Source of the DNA: Armigeres subalbatus
Taxonomy: Eukaryota > Arthropoda > Insecta > Diptera > Culicidae
Length of the DNA stretch: 64,000 bases
Direction: 5' to 3'
NCBI RefSeq assembly: GCF_024139115.2
Contig: NC_085140.1
Location: 99,584,988-99,648,987, forward strand
Notes under the pieces: generated by a model
Seen by the model: the letters and a program-made list of their open reading frames with translations, nothing else
What the model was told of the DNA's origin: nothing
Databases searched by the model: none
Made by a program: the position numbers and the translations under genes
Shown here: positions 44,480-55,872 of the stretch, piece by piece
Layout: the number at the start of each line of letters is the position of its first letter
Position numbering within the stretch: position 1 is the first letter of the stretch

Positions 44480-47400
44480 CCGAGTTGTGAATGACCCGAT
44501 TGAGTAGTAGTAGTAGTAAAATTATTTTTTATTTAATCAGTTTTTGTTTTACAATTATTTTGTTTATACATATACAGTGATCGGCCGGCTTGGCCCTTCA
44601 ACTTCGATTTGATTTTTTTTTATAATGTTATCTGAGTTTTAAAATATAATATATCATGACGGCCTTTAGGAGGCGCTAGTGTAAAAAAAAAATTTGATAA
44701 CCTAACTACTATGTACACTAATATTTACAATAAAAATTTGATAACCTAGATTGGAACTAGCGCCCTAAGCGCTTCTTGGTCCGAGTGCAAGCAACGGACC
44801 CTAAACTTTTCTTTACACTCATCAAAGCGTTCATGTAAGGTCTTTATCCCGGCCAGACGGTGGACCTCGGAAGTTCTTGTCCTGGGAGGGGTGTTGAGGA
44901 TCATTCTCAGGAATTTGTTTTGGATCCGTTGAAGTTTGAGGTGGTGGGTTTTAGCGCAGCTCTCCCAGACCGGCATGCCGTATTCGATCACAGGGAGGAT
45001 GATTTGCTTGTAGGCAGCAAGCTTATTTTTCAGGGACAATGACGACCGGCGGTTGATCAAAGGGTACAGTAGTTTCAACAAAATGTTACACTTTGTCACC
45101 GTTTTGTCAACATGTTGCCTGAAAATAAGTTTGCTGTCGAGGGTCAAGCCAAGGTAGTCGGCCTCATTGGCCCATTCCACAGTCGTGCCATTGAGGATGA
45201 TTTTACAGTCCCCAGGCGGAACATGTTTAGGGGATTTAGTGTGGGGGAAAATGATGACCTGGGTCTTCGCCACGTTGATACAGATCTCCCAGCTGGTGAG
45301 GTACTCTGTCAGGGCATCCAGGCCTCGCTGGAGTTTTGCCACGTTGTAGATGACGGAGGTGTCATCTGCGAACAGAGACAGAATGCCGCCTTCTGGAGGT
45401 TCTGGCATGTCGGAGTTAAAAACAGATTGAAAAGCAGGGGCCCGAGGATACTGCCCTGGGGGACGCCTGCGACGATGTTGTGCGCATTGGAACTCGCTCA
45501 GCTGATTGCCGACAGGTCCTTGCCGACAGGTAATTGTTGATGATTTTCACCAGGTAGCTGGGAAGATTGTAGCGTTGTAGTTTGTATACCAGGCCATCAT
45601 GCCACACATTGTCAAATGCCTCCCCGACATCGAGTAAGGCCATGGCGGATGTTTTTGAGACAAACTTGTTCCGTCTGTGGACGTTGGTAACTCGAGTCAG
45701 TTGGTGTACAGTTGACCGACCAAACTGTTCCTCGAGCAAATTGTTGAGATTTTCGGCAGACTCAAGTAACCGGTGATGAATAGCTTTTTCAAATAGCTTG
45801 GATAACCCTGAGAGAAGGCTGATGGGTCGATAACTTTTGGGAGAGGAAGGATCCTTCCAAGGCTTCCGGATGGGGATGACTTTCGCTGACTTCCAGGACG
45901 ATGGGAAGTAGCTGAGCCGGAGACACTGATTAAACATTAGCGAGAGGTGCTCAAAGAACGGAGCACTCATGTGTTTGAGCTCGAGATTCGGGATGCTGTC
46001 GAAGCCTGGGGCCTTCATATTCTTCGATGATTTGATAATAGGCCGTCAATTCGCCAGCTGAGATCTCCAAGTCCTCCGAGAAGTCGTTGGGAATCAAATG
46101 GATGTTGTTAGCATGCTCGTTGACGGCTGCTTCGTGTGGACTGGCGATTTTCTGCTCAAGATTGTATGAGCTGACGACCTATTTCAGCGACCTTCTCTGC
46201 AGGAGTTATCAAGCGATCCTGAGAGCTATTGGGCCGAAGCTTGGATTTTAGTATTTTGGTCATTTTCCAGAACGGCTTAGCATAATCTGGGAGAGTGCGG
46301 ATCTTATTCAATAAGTCGTTATTTTTGAGGTCCACCATTCTGGCCTTGATATTTTTTGTGATTCGATTGCAGCGTGCCTTAAGCACAGGCAGTCCAGTAC
46401 GCTGAAACTGCCTGCGAGTGACATTCCGCAATCGAATCAAATCTTTGGTGAGTGAATCGATGTTTAAGGAGTTGCTTACCTGCCGAGCCGTCGGGACATG
46501 CTTTTCTCTGGCCACCGAGATCGCCTCTTCGATGGCGCACAGCTGGCGGTCGATACTTTCTGGCGTCTCCGGACGCACCTCGTAATCGATGGTGTTGTCG
46601 ACGCACTGCTGGAACCGCTGCCAGTTCACTTGATGGTAATTTCGTCGTAACTGCTGGTGCCGAATGACCGAGGAGCCCACTTCCGCCACCACCGGATAGT
46701 GATCCGAACTGAGCTCCTGGTAGACGACCGGCTGCGAGACGTGGTCGTTCATGTTTGTTATGTAGAGGTCGAGGGTTGCGTGGACACCGGACCGACTCAG
46801 CCGAGTGAGAGAATCCGGGCTCAAGATCGTGTAGTGGCCTTCTTCCACCCCGTTGCTCCAGATGGTGCCGTTTCGATTGCCGCGACTGTTGCCCCAGGCT
46901 TGATGTTTGGCATTTAGGTCGCCGGCAATAATATACTGGCCTTGCCTCCGCGTAAGCTTGACGATGTCCCTCCGAAGGGCAGCCAATGATCCATCGCTGG
47001 TTTTGGCTTGTGTTGGACAGTACGCCGCGATGAGCGCAATTGTGCCTACAGAAGTGGTGATTTCGACACCGATGGCCTCGATGAGACTGAGCTGGAAGCT
47101 TGGATGCAGACGACAGTTGATGTTGTAGCGAAGAGCGATCGCCACACCGCCTCCCCTGGTCGACCGGTCGAGTCGCACGATGCGGAAGTCCGGGATGTTA
47201 ACGTTCACCTCCGGTGCGTTTCGGTGATGAACGCCACGTCTATTTCCTTCTCCTCAAGGAAATTCTTCAACTCAATTGTTTTGCTCTTTAGCGAACAAGC
47301 GTTCCAGTTGACCAGGCCCACCCTAGCACATATTTTCAATGATGAACATGAAGTGAAGATCTGGTCGAATCGGGATTTGCAACCACGCAGCCGAGTGGCG

Positions 47401-47594
47401 AGCTGGGATAAGACAAGAATCAGCTGCTCAGGTGTGTAGAGCGGAGCAGATTCTTCCGGTGGGACAGTTTGATTCTCTGGCTGCCGACGAAGAGCCATTC
47501 GCTGGATAATGGATAAGCGGCTTCGTGTCGGGGAGGTCATGAGTGTAAAACTCATACTTGTGGACCTGTACCCAAGTAACACCGAAAACATCAT
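44480..47594 (-). mobile_element. Jockey-clade LINE (Juan-like), 5' truncated
   Basis: ORF1 is absent; sequence starts just before the endonuclease. The coding part ends at 44743 without an RNase H domain, which fits Jockey. The 3' UTR runs to about 44500, where the minus strand carries (CTA)5. GC content is clearly higher than in the LINE at 36-42 kb. The Juan resemblance is from memory. Confidence 0.8.
44743..47594 (-). pseudogene. Jockey-type endonuclease/RT, multiply frameshifted
   Basis: Endonuclease: LVNWNACSLKSKTIELKNFL (about 47305), FITETH, a shift near 47205, then RGGGVAIALRYNINC, AGDLNAKHQAWGN, SDHYPVVAEVG; frame ends near 46156. A bridging frame (NLEQKIASPHEAAVNEHANN) continues to ~46020. 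RT: SYRPISLLSGLSKLFEKAIH, motif A MALLDVGEAFDNVWHDGL, then a shift near 45500 so that motif B AGVPQGSILGPLLFN lies in a different frame, then back near 45415 to LFADDTSVIY (motif C). The C-terminal part (NKLAAYKQIILPVIEYGMPV) runs to TAG at 44743. At least four indels separate these pieces, so no protein can be made. The catalytic Asp residues of motifs A and C are still encoded. Confidence 0.85.
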
Positions 47595-48231
47595 TATAAA
47601 CTAAGATCTAATAATGATGTTGAATAAAGGTCGGGAAAATGGAATACAAAACATTTTACGTTCAAGGAAAGCTATGATAAGGCTTTTGCAAAACAAAACG
47701 ATTCGAGAATTTGTTTACATATCAATTTCAAAATTAAGGTTCCCCCAAACACACGCGACACGACAATCGTGACGCGATTCTATCGCATGGCGACTGCGAT
47801 TCTGTCGCCGTTGGTATGGAAGCGTAAATGGAACATTGCCTGCAGCGACCCAACGATAGAATCGTGGCGACTAGTTGTCGCCATCGCGGCGATGAAATCG
47901 CTTAGCTTTGGCATAGTTATATATTTCTTCAATCAATGGCGCATGAATTCAGGAGAAGTAAAATGAAAAGTTAGGCAATGAAACATGAGCCGCATATAAT
48001 GTTTCGACCGAGAATTCGAAACAAATTTGATTTATTTATTCAATATGTATATGTTTATTATTAAAATGGTAATAAAATGTATTATTAAAATGGTGTTCAT
48101 CATTTCATGTATGCTTGTTTTCATTCGTTTTTTGTATAAAATTTATTTCTTTGAACGTGTTGGTCAACATTTTTGTTTTGGAATTCAATTTGACAGAACC
48201 ATATTGAAAGTCGGTTACTGAAAACATCCTT
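47595..48231. other. Unassigned DNA
   Basis: 47740-47910 is a GC-rich, CGACAATCG/CGATTCTATCGC-type repeat-like stretch without defined ends. The rest is AT-rich. No gene. Confidence 0.4.
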
Positions 48232-48390
48232 AGGGGTCATTCAAAAATGATGTCACAGATTTTAGGGGGGAGGGGGTTTAAGATTTTGTGACAGTACATG
48301 TACTAGATATACAAAAAAGCGTGACAGAGGGGGGGGGAGGGGTTCTAGAAATCCCAAATAGTAGTGGATGTTATATTTGAATCGCCCCTT
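48232..48390. mobile_element. ~158-bp MITE with TA target site
   Basis: Left end AGGGGTCATTCAAAAATGAT, right end ATTTGAATCGCCCCTT, imperfect inverted repeats. Two G-rich runs (GGGGGGAGGGGG and GGGGGGGGGAGGGG) lie inside. TTA borders both ends, consistent with TA targeting. Confidence 0.75.
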
Positions 48391-49176
48391 AGGGTCGTGT
48401 GAAAGTTATCAAAGCAGTTTTTCATACCAAAACGTAAAATACTATAGGTTCGAAAGATGTATTTTTTACTCTCATACAACAAACCGTGTTACTTGGGAAG
48501 AAACACGGAGTTGGATAATGAGGAAGGTAATCGTTGGGTCAGGATTTGCCTGTCGCTGGCAATGTAACCGTGGTAGATCTGCCCCGTAACACACCACGTA
48601 AAGGTGTCTACCCAGCATTACGGGTCTAATCTTCTTTAATATAAAATGGTGGCCCGGAATAAAAAACGATTTCATTCCCAATAATTAACAGAAACAAAAC
48701 CAAATAATCTTGCCAGAAAATTTTACTTTCCGCCGACGGCAGCCCAATTAGTAGAAAATATCGTTTAGCTGCTTTAGTGTTTTAGCGGATTATTGATATT
48801 ATAATATGCAATTAATTGTAATCAAGTGTCGGTCTTTCACCGTCATTAGTCGTCTGAGTACACGCGACCGCTTACGTAAAGGCAATCAAACTCATCAAAT
48901 GCTTTAGCCAAGCAAGCCTTTGCCACAGCAGAGTGCGATTGAATTCGCATTCTATACCGTCCCGCCCAGCCCGTTACTGGGGGGCATGGAGTGCGATCCT
49001 CTCGTTTAATAAACAATGTGCACTCGCTTGACTGTGGATATACAACAGTAAAGCACATGTGGAGATTGGACAAATCAAGCATCCGAAAGATATTCAATTT
49101 GCAAAAAAGAGCGCTAACCGCGGTGGAGGTTGGTACTCGGATTCTGATGGCTTTTCCGCAAACGTGACCTTTAAGT
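48391..49176. other. Unassigned DNA
   Basis: Nothing recognised. The 176-codon minus frame (48846-49376) runs antisense through the tRNA-like sequence and has no other support. Confidence 0.4.
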
Positions 49177-49249
49177 GGTCTTGTTGTGTAGGGGTTATCA
49201 CGCCTATCTAGAGAGTAGGAGGTTGAGGGTTCGAGTCCCTCCAAGGCAC
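49177..49249 (+). tRNA. tRNA-like cloverleaf, probably a tRNA pseudogene or SINE head
   Basis: 73 bases fold as a tRNA: acceptor GGTCTTG/CAAGGCA (6 of 7 paired), D-arm GTG...CAC with AGGGGTTAT loop, anticodon stem CCTAT/GTAGG with loop CTAGAGA, variable loop AGGTT, T-arm GAGGG-TTCGAGT-CCCTC. The B box GGTTCGAGTCC is perfect, and a T5 run (49257) could terminate Pol III. The anticodon position reads AGA (Ser), but the short variable loop is not that of a tRNA-Ser, and the first acceptor pair is G-A. A functional tRNA is therefore doubtful. Confidence 0.5.
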
Positions 49250-51040
49250 GTGGATTCTTTTTCGCAAATTTCATATCAATTTGTCCATTTCGAAACATAT
49301 GCTGTGCATATGCACAGCCAAGATATTTAACAAAAAAAATGGTTTTCGTACGGCCGAGTTGCCGAATAATATGCAATTAATTGGATTATTGAAAATAAAG
49401 GATCTTCCAAGCAGTGTTGATAAAATTCGTCTCACTCATTTGAACGCCGAATAGTAGATCAAGTAAACCTTTTTTTGCCCCCTTCGTTTTCCATGCCGTC
49501 TCATTGAATTACATACAGTTGATGGTTTCCTACCAGCACCCCGCCGAGGCCAGCGTCCAGACGTTATCGTAACTGTAAAAATAGCCAGCATATGTTAACC
49601 AACTAAAGTTTGAATGGGAAAAGACATCTAATTCGGGTTTTCGCAACAGTAGGAACTTTTCACGAAAAACTTTTTGGTACCAGTTATGTAGGAAGGTGTC
49701 CGCTACTACGCCTACCAAATATGTTTTCGATTAAGATGCTTATTTTCGAGATAATCAACCTTAGATGCCTTTGGCCATACTGTTTTCCGAAAGTTAACTC
49801 CTAGTGTGCCGCTGTAAGCATGCTCAAAGTACTTTTTCACCTAATCAGCCTTACTTTAGCTTCCGAAGGGACTGTATTACGAGAGCCTTCCAAGGACGAC
49901 GATTTCTCTGACAACACTAGGACTGAAAAACATGAGTGAAGTTTATTGTCCAGCTACTCTACGCATTGAAAAATAGAACATCCTAATTGGACTGTTTGCA
50001 ATTGTACCCACATGCTCAGACTTCATGAGGATTGAAATTTTGTTTACATAAAATGGGCTACGATCCGATATAGTAATCCATCCCACCAATTAACCTTCGG
50101 GCGTAATCCGCAGGAAGTATATCAAATTCCTCTAAACCTGAGATAACGCTTGTATGCACGCCACTCATCCGCAGCTTGCCGGGTCATGTCGAGACCGGAA
50201 GCCATCAGCATCAACCTTAAGCGCAAGCCCCGCATGACCTATACGAAACCATACAATCGGCACGCACGATGAAGGTTTTTTCCTTGTTCGTCGTACTAAC
50301 GGTCCAGCAATCGACCTTCTGGGTGGCTGTTTGGTGTAGGGTGAGCGTTGCTTTTCCCTGCACATGGCGGAAAACCAATTAAAGAAATGTTATCTTGCCA
50401 AAACCCATCGCTAAATGACGATGCAACTAGAAGAAACCAAATCCGACGTTGAGACTGTTGTTACATAAGGGCGTATTGAAGCGCAATAGCATTATGCCGA
50501 ATCAGTCCTTCGCCCTAAGCTGTTGGATGTTGCATCACTTGTTTTAACGCTGTCAATGAATCCTACACCATCCACGGACCGAGCGAGTGAGATGCTCGGA
50601 CAATATATGGAACGAAGCCTACCACAAACAAAGGCTGTTGGTTTTGAACTCAGGGTTGGGAGAGGTCGGTCCTCTCGTATGGCCGGAAACAGGTCAGTGG
50701 GTCGTTCTTTAGTGCATATCACTTGACGCCGTTAGTTTGTCATTGGAGGATAATCTCGGGGTGTAATCAAAATGGTATGACATTAAACGTGAGCCATTCA
50801 GGCGGAAGCGGAAGAGCGCTTTTAATGGCCTTTGTAAGTTTTGATGATGGAAATACTGATTAGGCTTTATTATTTTCTATCTAAATGAGTTCTGCCATGC
50901 TTGAGAATTCTTAGATATTTTTAAGGTCTTAACCTCTTATGATGAGTACATTCTGATGGATCTTCTTGATTTTCAATTTCGAGATTTTAAAACTTTCCCT
51001 GAAAATGTTTTGACCTTTCATGTATTTATTTATTCGGTAG
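49250..51040. other. Unassigned DNA
   Basis: 50050-50720 is GC-richer and may be a decayed retroelement, but no motif could be read in any frame. The 66-76-codon frames there lie on both strands. Confidence 0.4.
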
Positions 51041-51534
51041 GTAGGGGGAAAGACGGTTTTGGTAGGTTTTGTTCTATTATTGGCAGGGGGGTTTTTGTCG
51101 ACCAAATTTTATGAAAATTGGCCACAATATTCTTTGATATGCAAAGACCTCCTCCCTCCTTAGCCGTGCGGTAAGACGCGCGGCTACAAAGCATGACCAT
51201 GCTGAGGGTGGCTGGGTTCGATTCCCGGTGCCGGTCTAGGCAATTTTCGGATTGGAAATTGTCTCGACTTCCCTGGGCATAAAAGTATCATCGTGCTAGC
51301 CTCATGATATACAAACGCAAAAATGGTAACCTGGCTTAGAAACCTCGCAGTTAATAACTGTGGAAGTGCTTTATGAACACTAAGCTGCGAGGCGGCTCTG
51401 TCCCAGTGTGGGGATGTAATGCCAATAAGAAGAAGATGCAAAGAATGTTTATTCCAAATTTGAGCCTAGTCAGTCATAAAAAACTCCCCTGCCAATAATA
51501 GAACAAAACCTGTCAAAGCCGTCATTCCCCCTAC
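51041..51534. mobile_element. MITE interrupted by a SINE
   Basis: Left end GTAGGGGGAAAGACGGTTTT faces GCCGTCATTCCCCCTAC at 51534. Inverted similarity extends ~57 bases through TTCTATTATTGGCAGGGG. Removing the SINE and one duplication leaves a ~200-bp palindromic MITE. Confidence 0.8.
51148..51435 (+). mobile_element. tRNA-derived SINE (Feilai-type), copy 2
   Basis: A box from 51161, B box GGTTCGATTCC at 51215-51225, tail AATAAGAAGAAG. Duplication ATGCAAAGA at 51139-51147 and 51436-51444. Nearly identical to copy 1 apart from the 11-base difference and a few substitutions. Confidence 0.85.
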
Positions 51535-52204
51535 GCGTTGCAAGATAAAAATAAATAATGACGTGAAGTTTATTGAATATATTACGCCGTTCGATAGGAA
51601 ATGATCATAGTCAACTGTGCAAATCAGTATTTTTATTTTATTAGGAATTTTGTGTAGTGAAAGATTAAAATTATTTTAATTAATAAATATAATTTTATAA
51701 ATTAATTAAACATAATAATTAATAATTAATAATAATAAATATCGCTTGTCCCGAGAAATTATAATTTCAGTGTGTCAATTTGAGACTGATACCAAAATAC
51801 AGTGAGTAAATGGAATTCAGCCACACGATTGCAAACGTTTTTTAAGGTTTATTAAGAACAAGCCTTCCGGAATCCAAATTGAAATCTACGTTTTCAAGGG
51901 AGCACCACTCAAATCGGAAGCAATGCACAACTGTTTTTCTGTTTATTTCAGCTTTGCTGCGTCGAAATATTAAAAATGACGGTTGTGCGTTGCTCTCGTA
52001 TTGAGTGGTGTGCCCTTGAAATTTAGTTTTGTATTCCGGGAGGCTTATCCATGATCCTTCCGAGACTCGCAGCGTTGTAAAAAGTACAACACCATCGAAA
52101 AAAAAGCACGCTTGTCGTTACCAAGAGCGGCGGGACTGCGGGACTGCGTGACTGAACCTGGGCTATGCGCGTCCCGGATGGTTAAAGTTCTGAAAGCTGC
52201 TCCA
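51535..52204. other. Unassigned AT-rich DNA
   Basis: A TTAATAATTAATAATTAA low-complexity patch at 51680-51740. Nothing else recognised. Confidence 0.45.
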
Positions 52205-52790
52205 GGAATTGATTCGTATTCCTTCAGGAATTCCACCAGAAGTTCCTCCAGGAATTCCTCCCGGAGTTCTTCCAGGAATTCCTCCCGGAGTTCTTCAAGG
52301 AATTCCTCCGGAATTTCCTCCAAGAATTCCTCCGAAATTTCCTCCAGGAATTCCTCTGGAAGTTCCTCCAGGAATTCCTCCGGAAGTTCCTCCAGGAATT
52401 GCTCCGGAAGTTCCTCCAGGAATTGCTCCGGAAGTTCCACCAGGAGTTCCTACGGAAGTTCCTCCAGGAATTCGTCTGGAAGTTCCTCCAGGAATTCCTC
52501 TGGAAGTTCCTCCAGGAATTCCTCCGGAAGTTCCTCCTGGAATTCCTCCGGAAGTTCCTCCAGGAATTCCTCCGGAAGTTCCTCCAGGGATTCCTCCGGA
52601 AGTTCCTCCAGGAATTCCTCCAGAAGTTCCTCCAGGAATTCCTCCGGAAGTTCCTCCGGAAGTTCCTCCAGGAATTCCTCCGGAAGTTCCTCCAGGAATT
52701 CCTCTGGAAGTTCCTCCAGGAATTCCTCCAGAAGTTCCTCCAAGAATTCTTCCGGAAGTTCCTCCAGGAATTCCTCCGGAAGTTGTAACG
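52205..52790. repeat. 24-bp minisatellite (~24 units)
   Basis: The unit is two 12-mers, GGAAGTTCCTCC and AGGAATTCCTCC, each with a palindromic core. Because 24 is a multiple of three and the unit has no stop in any frame, long frames appear on both strands (for example 52112-52807, 52209-52931, 52224-52820 minus). These are not genes. Units differ by scattered substitutions. Confidence 0.9.
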
Positions 52791-53584
52791 TTCTTTGGTT
52801 ATTCTAATTTTTTTATCCACAATTATAGATATACTAGCTTTATGTACCCGGCCTTGCTCGGAATTGCCAGTTTGGTTTGCAGTTTTCTTTTAAAATCGGA
52901 AAATGATAAAACCAATTGGTCAACAGGGTAATTGTGTTTACCAGGGACGGGAACGGTTGACATTTCTTTTTATCATTCATTCTGCCACGCAGTCACAGAA
53001 AAACAAAACCACGGCAGCCGCAGCAGCAGCCACGACCAAGCAGACGACAGTCAGCACATGATTTTATTATTTTCTCTCCCCATAATTAATGTTTCTGTAC
53101 GCTCATTTCACGACGTATGACTGTTTTAGGTGGTAAATGATTATTTCATTATGCCTTGGTCGTTTTAGAGACTAGAACTAATGAATTAGTACCAACGGCT
53201 AGCATTCTTTCTAGGCTTTGCACCACAGGCAGTTAAACTCGATTTTGTTCTGTTCGCGCTGCGCACGAACCAAAACAAAAAAAATCTCATGCAAATGCTG
53301 ACCGCACCGACGGCTCGACTATCACGCAGCAGCAAAAAAACAGTTTGCCTCATCGACAAAAAAATGTCACAATGAGGCGTACATTTTTTTTGGAAAACGG
53401 TTTCGGTTTGTGCGGGGTGTGAAATTTGACCGGATAAAATGTAAACATTCGCATAATCACAGTGTTTTACTGTACATTTCCCAACACTGGTGTTTACTTT
53501 TCCATATTTTATCATTTGATTAAAGGAAGGCTTTTAGAAACACTGACTGATTTTGAAGAAGGGATCGTGGGTTTGAAAAGCCTT

Positions 53585-53720
53585 ATTCCAGGCAAACGTC
53601 TTTTTCTAAAGAAGAAAAAACATCCATCGATGCCATATTCCGTGCAAACGCATATTTTCAAAGAAGGGATGACACCCACCATTGCCTTATTCCGGGCAAA
53701 TGCCTACTTTTAAAGAAGCA
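53585..53720. repeat. ~53-bp tandem repeat, three units
   Basis: Units share TTATTCCAGGCAAACG / ATATTCCGTGCAAACG / TTATTCCGGGCAAATG, then a TTTTCAAAGAAG-like word and CATCCA/CACCCA. It lies inside the Helitron; the 83-codon frame here (53462-53713) is repeat-derived. Confidence 0.7.
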
Positions 53721-54224
53721 ACACATCCACCATTCAGAAGGAAACACATTAATCATTGCCTTTCACTGGGCATACCATTATTCCGATAAAGGGTAACAAT
53801 TATGATTGTTTTATACCCAGCAAATGCTTGCTTCCTATGCAAGATTTTTCTGATGCTGTTCTTAATTATCCCAAATGTCCTTCATGTCGAATGACCTTAG
53901 GCCAAATAGTGTTATGTTAATGGCCTGCATTAACTGCAAAAATGACATTCAGGGATATGTCATTTTCAGAGAAATGTACTAAATAAGAGGTATTTTAAAT
54001 TAAGTCGTTTTCTAAACAATACCCAACCCCAATAACCTCCCCCCCTCCCATTCCAAAAGTTCCTTCCAGCCTCTATATAATAGTTTCTTTTGGGTAGAGA
54101 GATATAATAGTTTCTTTTACGTGTTTACGTGTTTGGTTTGAATTGATAAAAAGGTATACTGAACTGTTCGTTCAATAAATATACAATCCCTCTCATTCAG
54201 CTATGACACTTCTATCCAGTCTTC

Positions 54225-55800
54225 CTTAGATAGATAATATGGGTTCCAAATTTGGTGGACATCGATAAATTGGTTCAGAAGTCATGCTGAATTGCTGAAT
54301 TTACATTGACTTGATCGTTTGCTAAACAATACCCCTCCCCTCATACCCTCCCTCTTATGTAAAGAGCATTCCTCCTATCGTCGTCTCCTTATGATAATGA
54401 ATTTGTGTTCCGAAATTGTTTGAAATCGGCCAAGGGGTTCAGAAGTTACACTGAGTTGATCAATAAGTAAGCAATACTCCTCCTACCAACACCCTCTCTC
54501 TTTTCAAAAGAGCATCACTAACCCTCCTATCGTCGTCCCCTAAAAATAAAGAATTTGTGTTCCAAATTCGGTTGAATTCGGCCAAGGGGATCAGAATTTA
54601 CACTGAGTTGATCGATAACTAAGCAATACCCCTACCCCCACACCCTCCCTTTTTTCCAAAGAGCATGCTTATCGTCCCCTCCTTAAAATAAAGAATTTGT
54701 GTTCCAAATTTGGTTGAAATCGGCCTAGGTGTTCAGAAATTACACTGATTTGATCGATAACAAAGCTAAACCCTTCCCCCACACCCTCCCCCTTTTTCAA
54801 AAAGCATGCTTAACCACCCTATCGTCCCCTCTGTAGGATAAAGAATTTGTGTTCCAAATTTAGTTGAAATCGGCCAATGGGTTCAGAAGTTACACTGAGT
54901 TAATCGATAACTAAGCAATACAGCTCCCCCCACACCCTCCACCTTTTTCAAAGAGCATGATCTTCCCCCCATCGATCCCTTCTCAAGATAAAGAATTTGT
55001 GTTCCAAATTTAGTTGAAATCGGCCAAAGGGTTCAGAAGTTACACTGAGTTGATTAATAAATAAGCAATGCCCCTCCCCCACACCCTCCTCCTTTTTCAA
55101 AGAGCATGATCTACCCCCTATCACCCCCTTCCTTAGATAAAGAATTTGTGTTCCAAATTTGGTTAAAATCGGCCAAAGGGTTCAGAAGTTACACCGAGTT
55201 CATCGATAACTAAGCAATACCCCTCCCCTCACCCCCCTCTCCCTTTTTCAAAGAGCATGCTTAACCCCCTATCGTCCCCTCAGTAAGATAAAGAATTTGT
55301 GTTCCAAATTTAGTTGAAATCGGTAAGGGGTTCAGAATTTACACTGAGTTGATCGATAACTTAGCAATACCCCTCTCCCCACACCCTCCCCCTTTTCCAA
55401 AAAGCATCCCTAACTCCCCAATCGTCATCTCTCAAGGATAAAGAATGTGTGTTTCAAATTTGGTTGAAATCGGCCAAAGGGTTCAGAAGATACACTGAGT
55501 TGACCAATAACTAAGCAATACCCCTCCCCCCACACCCTCCCCCTTTTCCAAACAGCATCCCTAACTCCCCTATCGTCGTCTCTTTAAGATAAAGAATGAG
55601 TGTTCCGAATTTGGTTGAAATCGGCCAAAGGGTTCAGAAGATACACTGAGTTGACCAATAACTAAGCAATACCCCTCCCCCCACACCCTCCCCCTTTTAC
55701 AAAGAGCATCTCTTACCCCCCTATCGTCGTTTCCTTAAGATAAAGAATGAGTGTTCCAAATTTGGTTGAAATCGGTCAATAGGTTCAGAAGTTATGCTGG
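54225..55800. repeat. ~150-bp tandem repeat array in the Helitron, 11 units
   Basis: Each unit has AAGAATTTGTGTTCCAAATT, GGTTGAAATCGGCCAA, GGTTCAGAAGTTACACTGAG, a TTGATCGATAACTAAGCAAT word and a C-rich block (CCCCTCCCCCACACCCTCCC). The marker recurs near 54230, 54400, 54550, 54690, 54842, 54982, 55140, 55290, 55441, 55600 and 55744. Confidence 0.9.
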
Positions 55801-55872
55801 AAAATACATACAAACATACATACAAACATACAAACATTGAGTTTTATATATATAGATAGATAGATAGATAGA

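Larger units (their letters stand above)
52834..55855 (-). mobile_element. 3.0-kb non-autonomous Helitron carrying tandem repeats
   Basis: The minus strand starts TCTATATATATAAAACTC at about 55855 (inside a TAGA run to 55872) and ends CGAGCAAGGCCGGGTACATA then AAGCTAG at 52834, followed by T. This is the TC...CTAG Helitron signature with a GC hairpin near the end. No Rep/helicase ORF is present. It contains two tandem-repeat arrays. Confidence 0.7.

Noticed and set aside
45112..45540. 142-codon plus frame
   Set aside because: Antisense of the Jockey RT.
48846..49376. 176-codon minus frame
   Set aside because: Runs antisense through the tRNA-like sequence; the motif-like GLEPSTSYSLDRR part is the usual false translation of a reversed tRNA T-arm.
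52045..52931. Six long frames (97-240 codons) on both strands as Pro/Ser/Arg/Glu-rich proteins
   Set aside because: They are the same 24-bp minisatellite read in every frame; there is no start context and no unique sequence.
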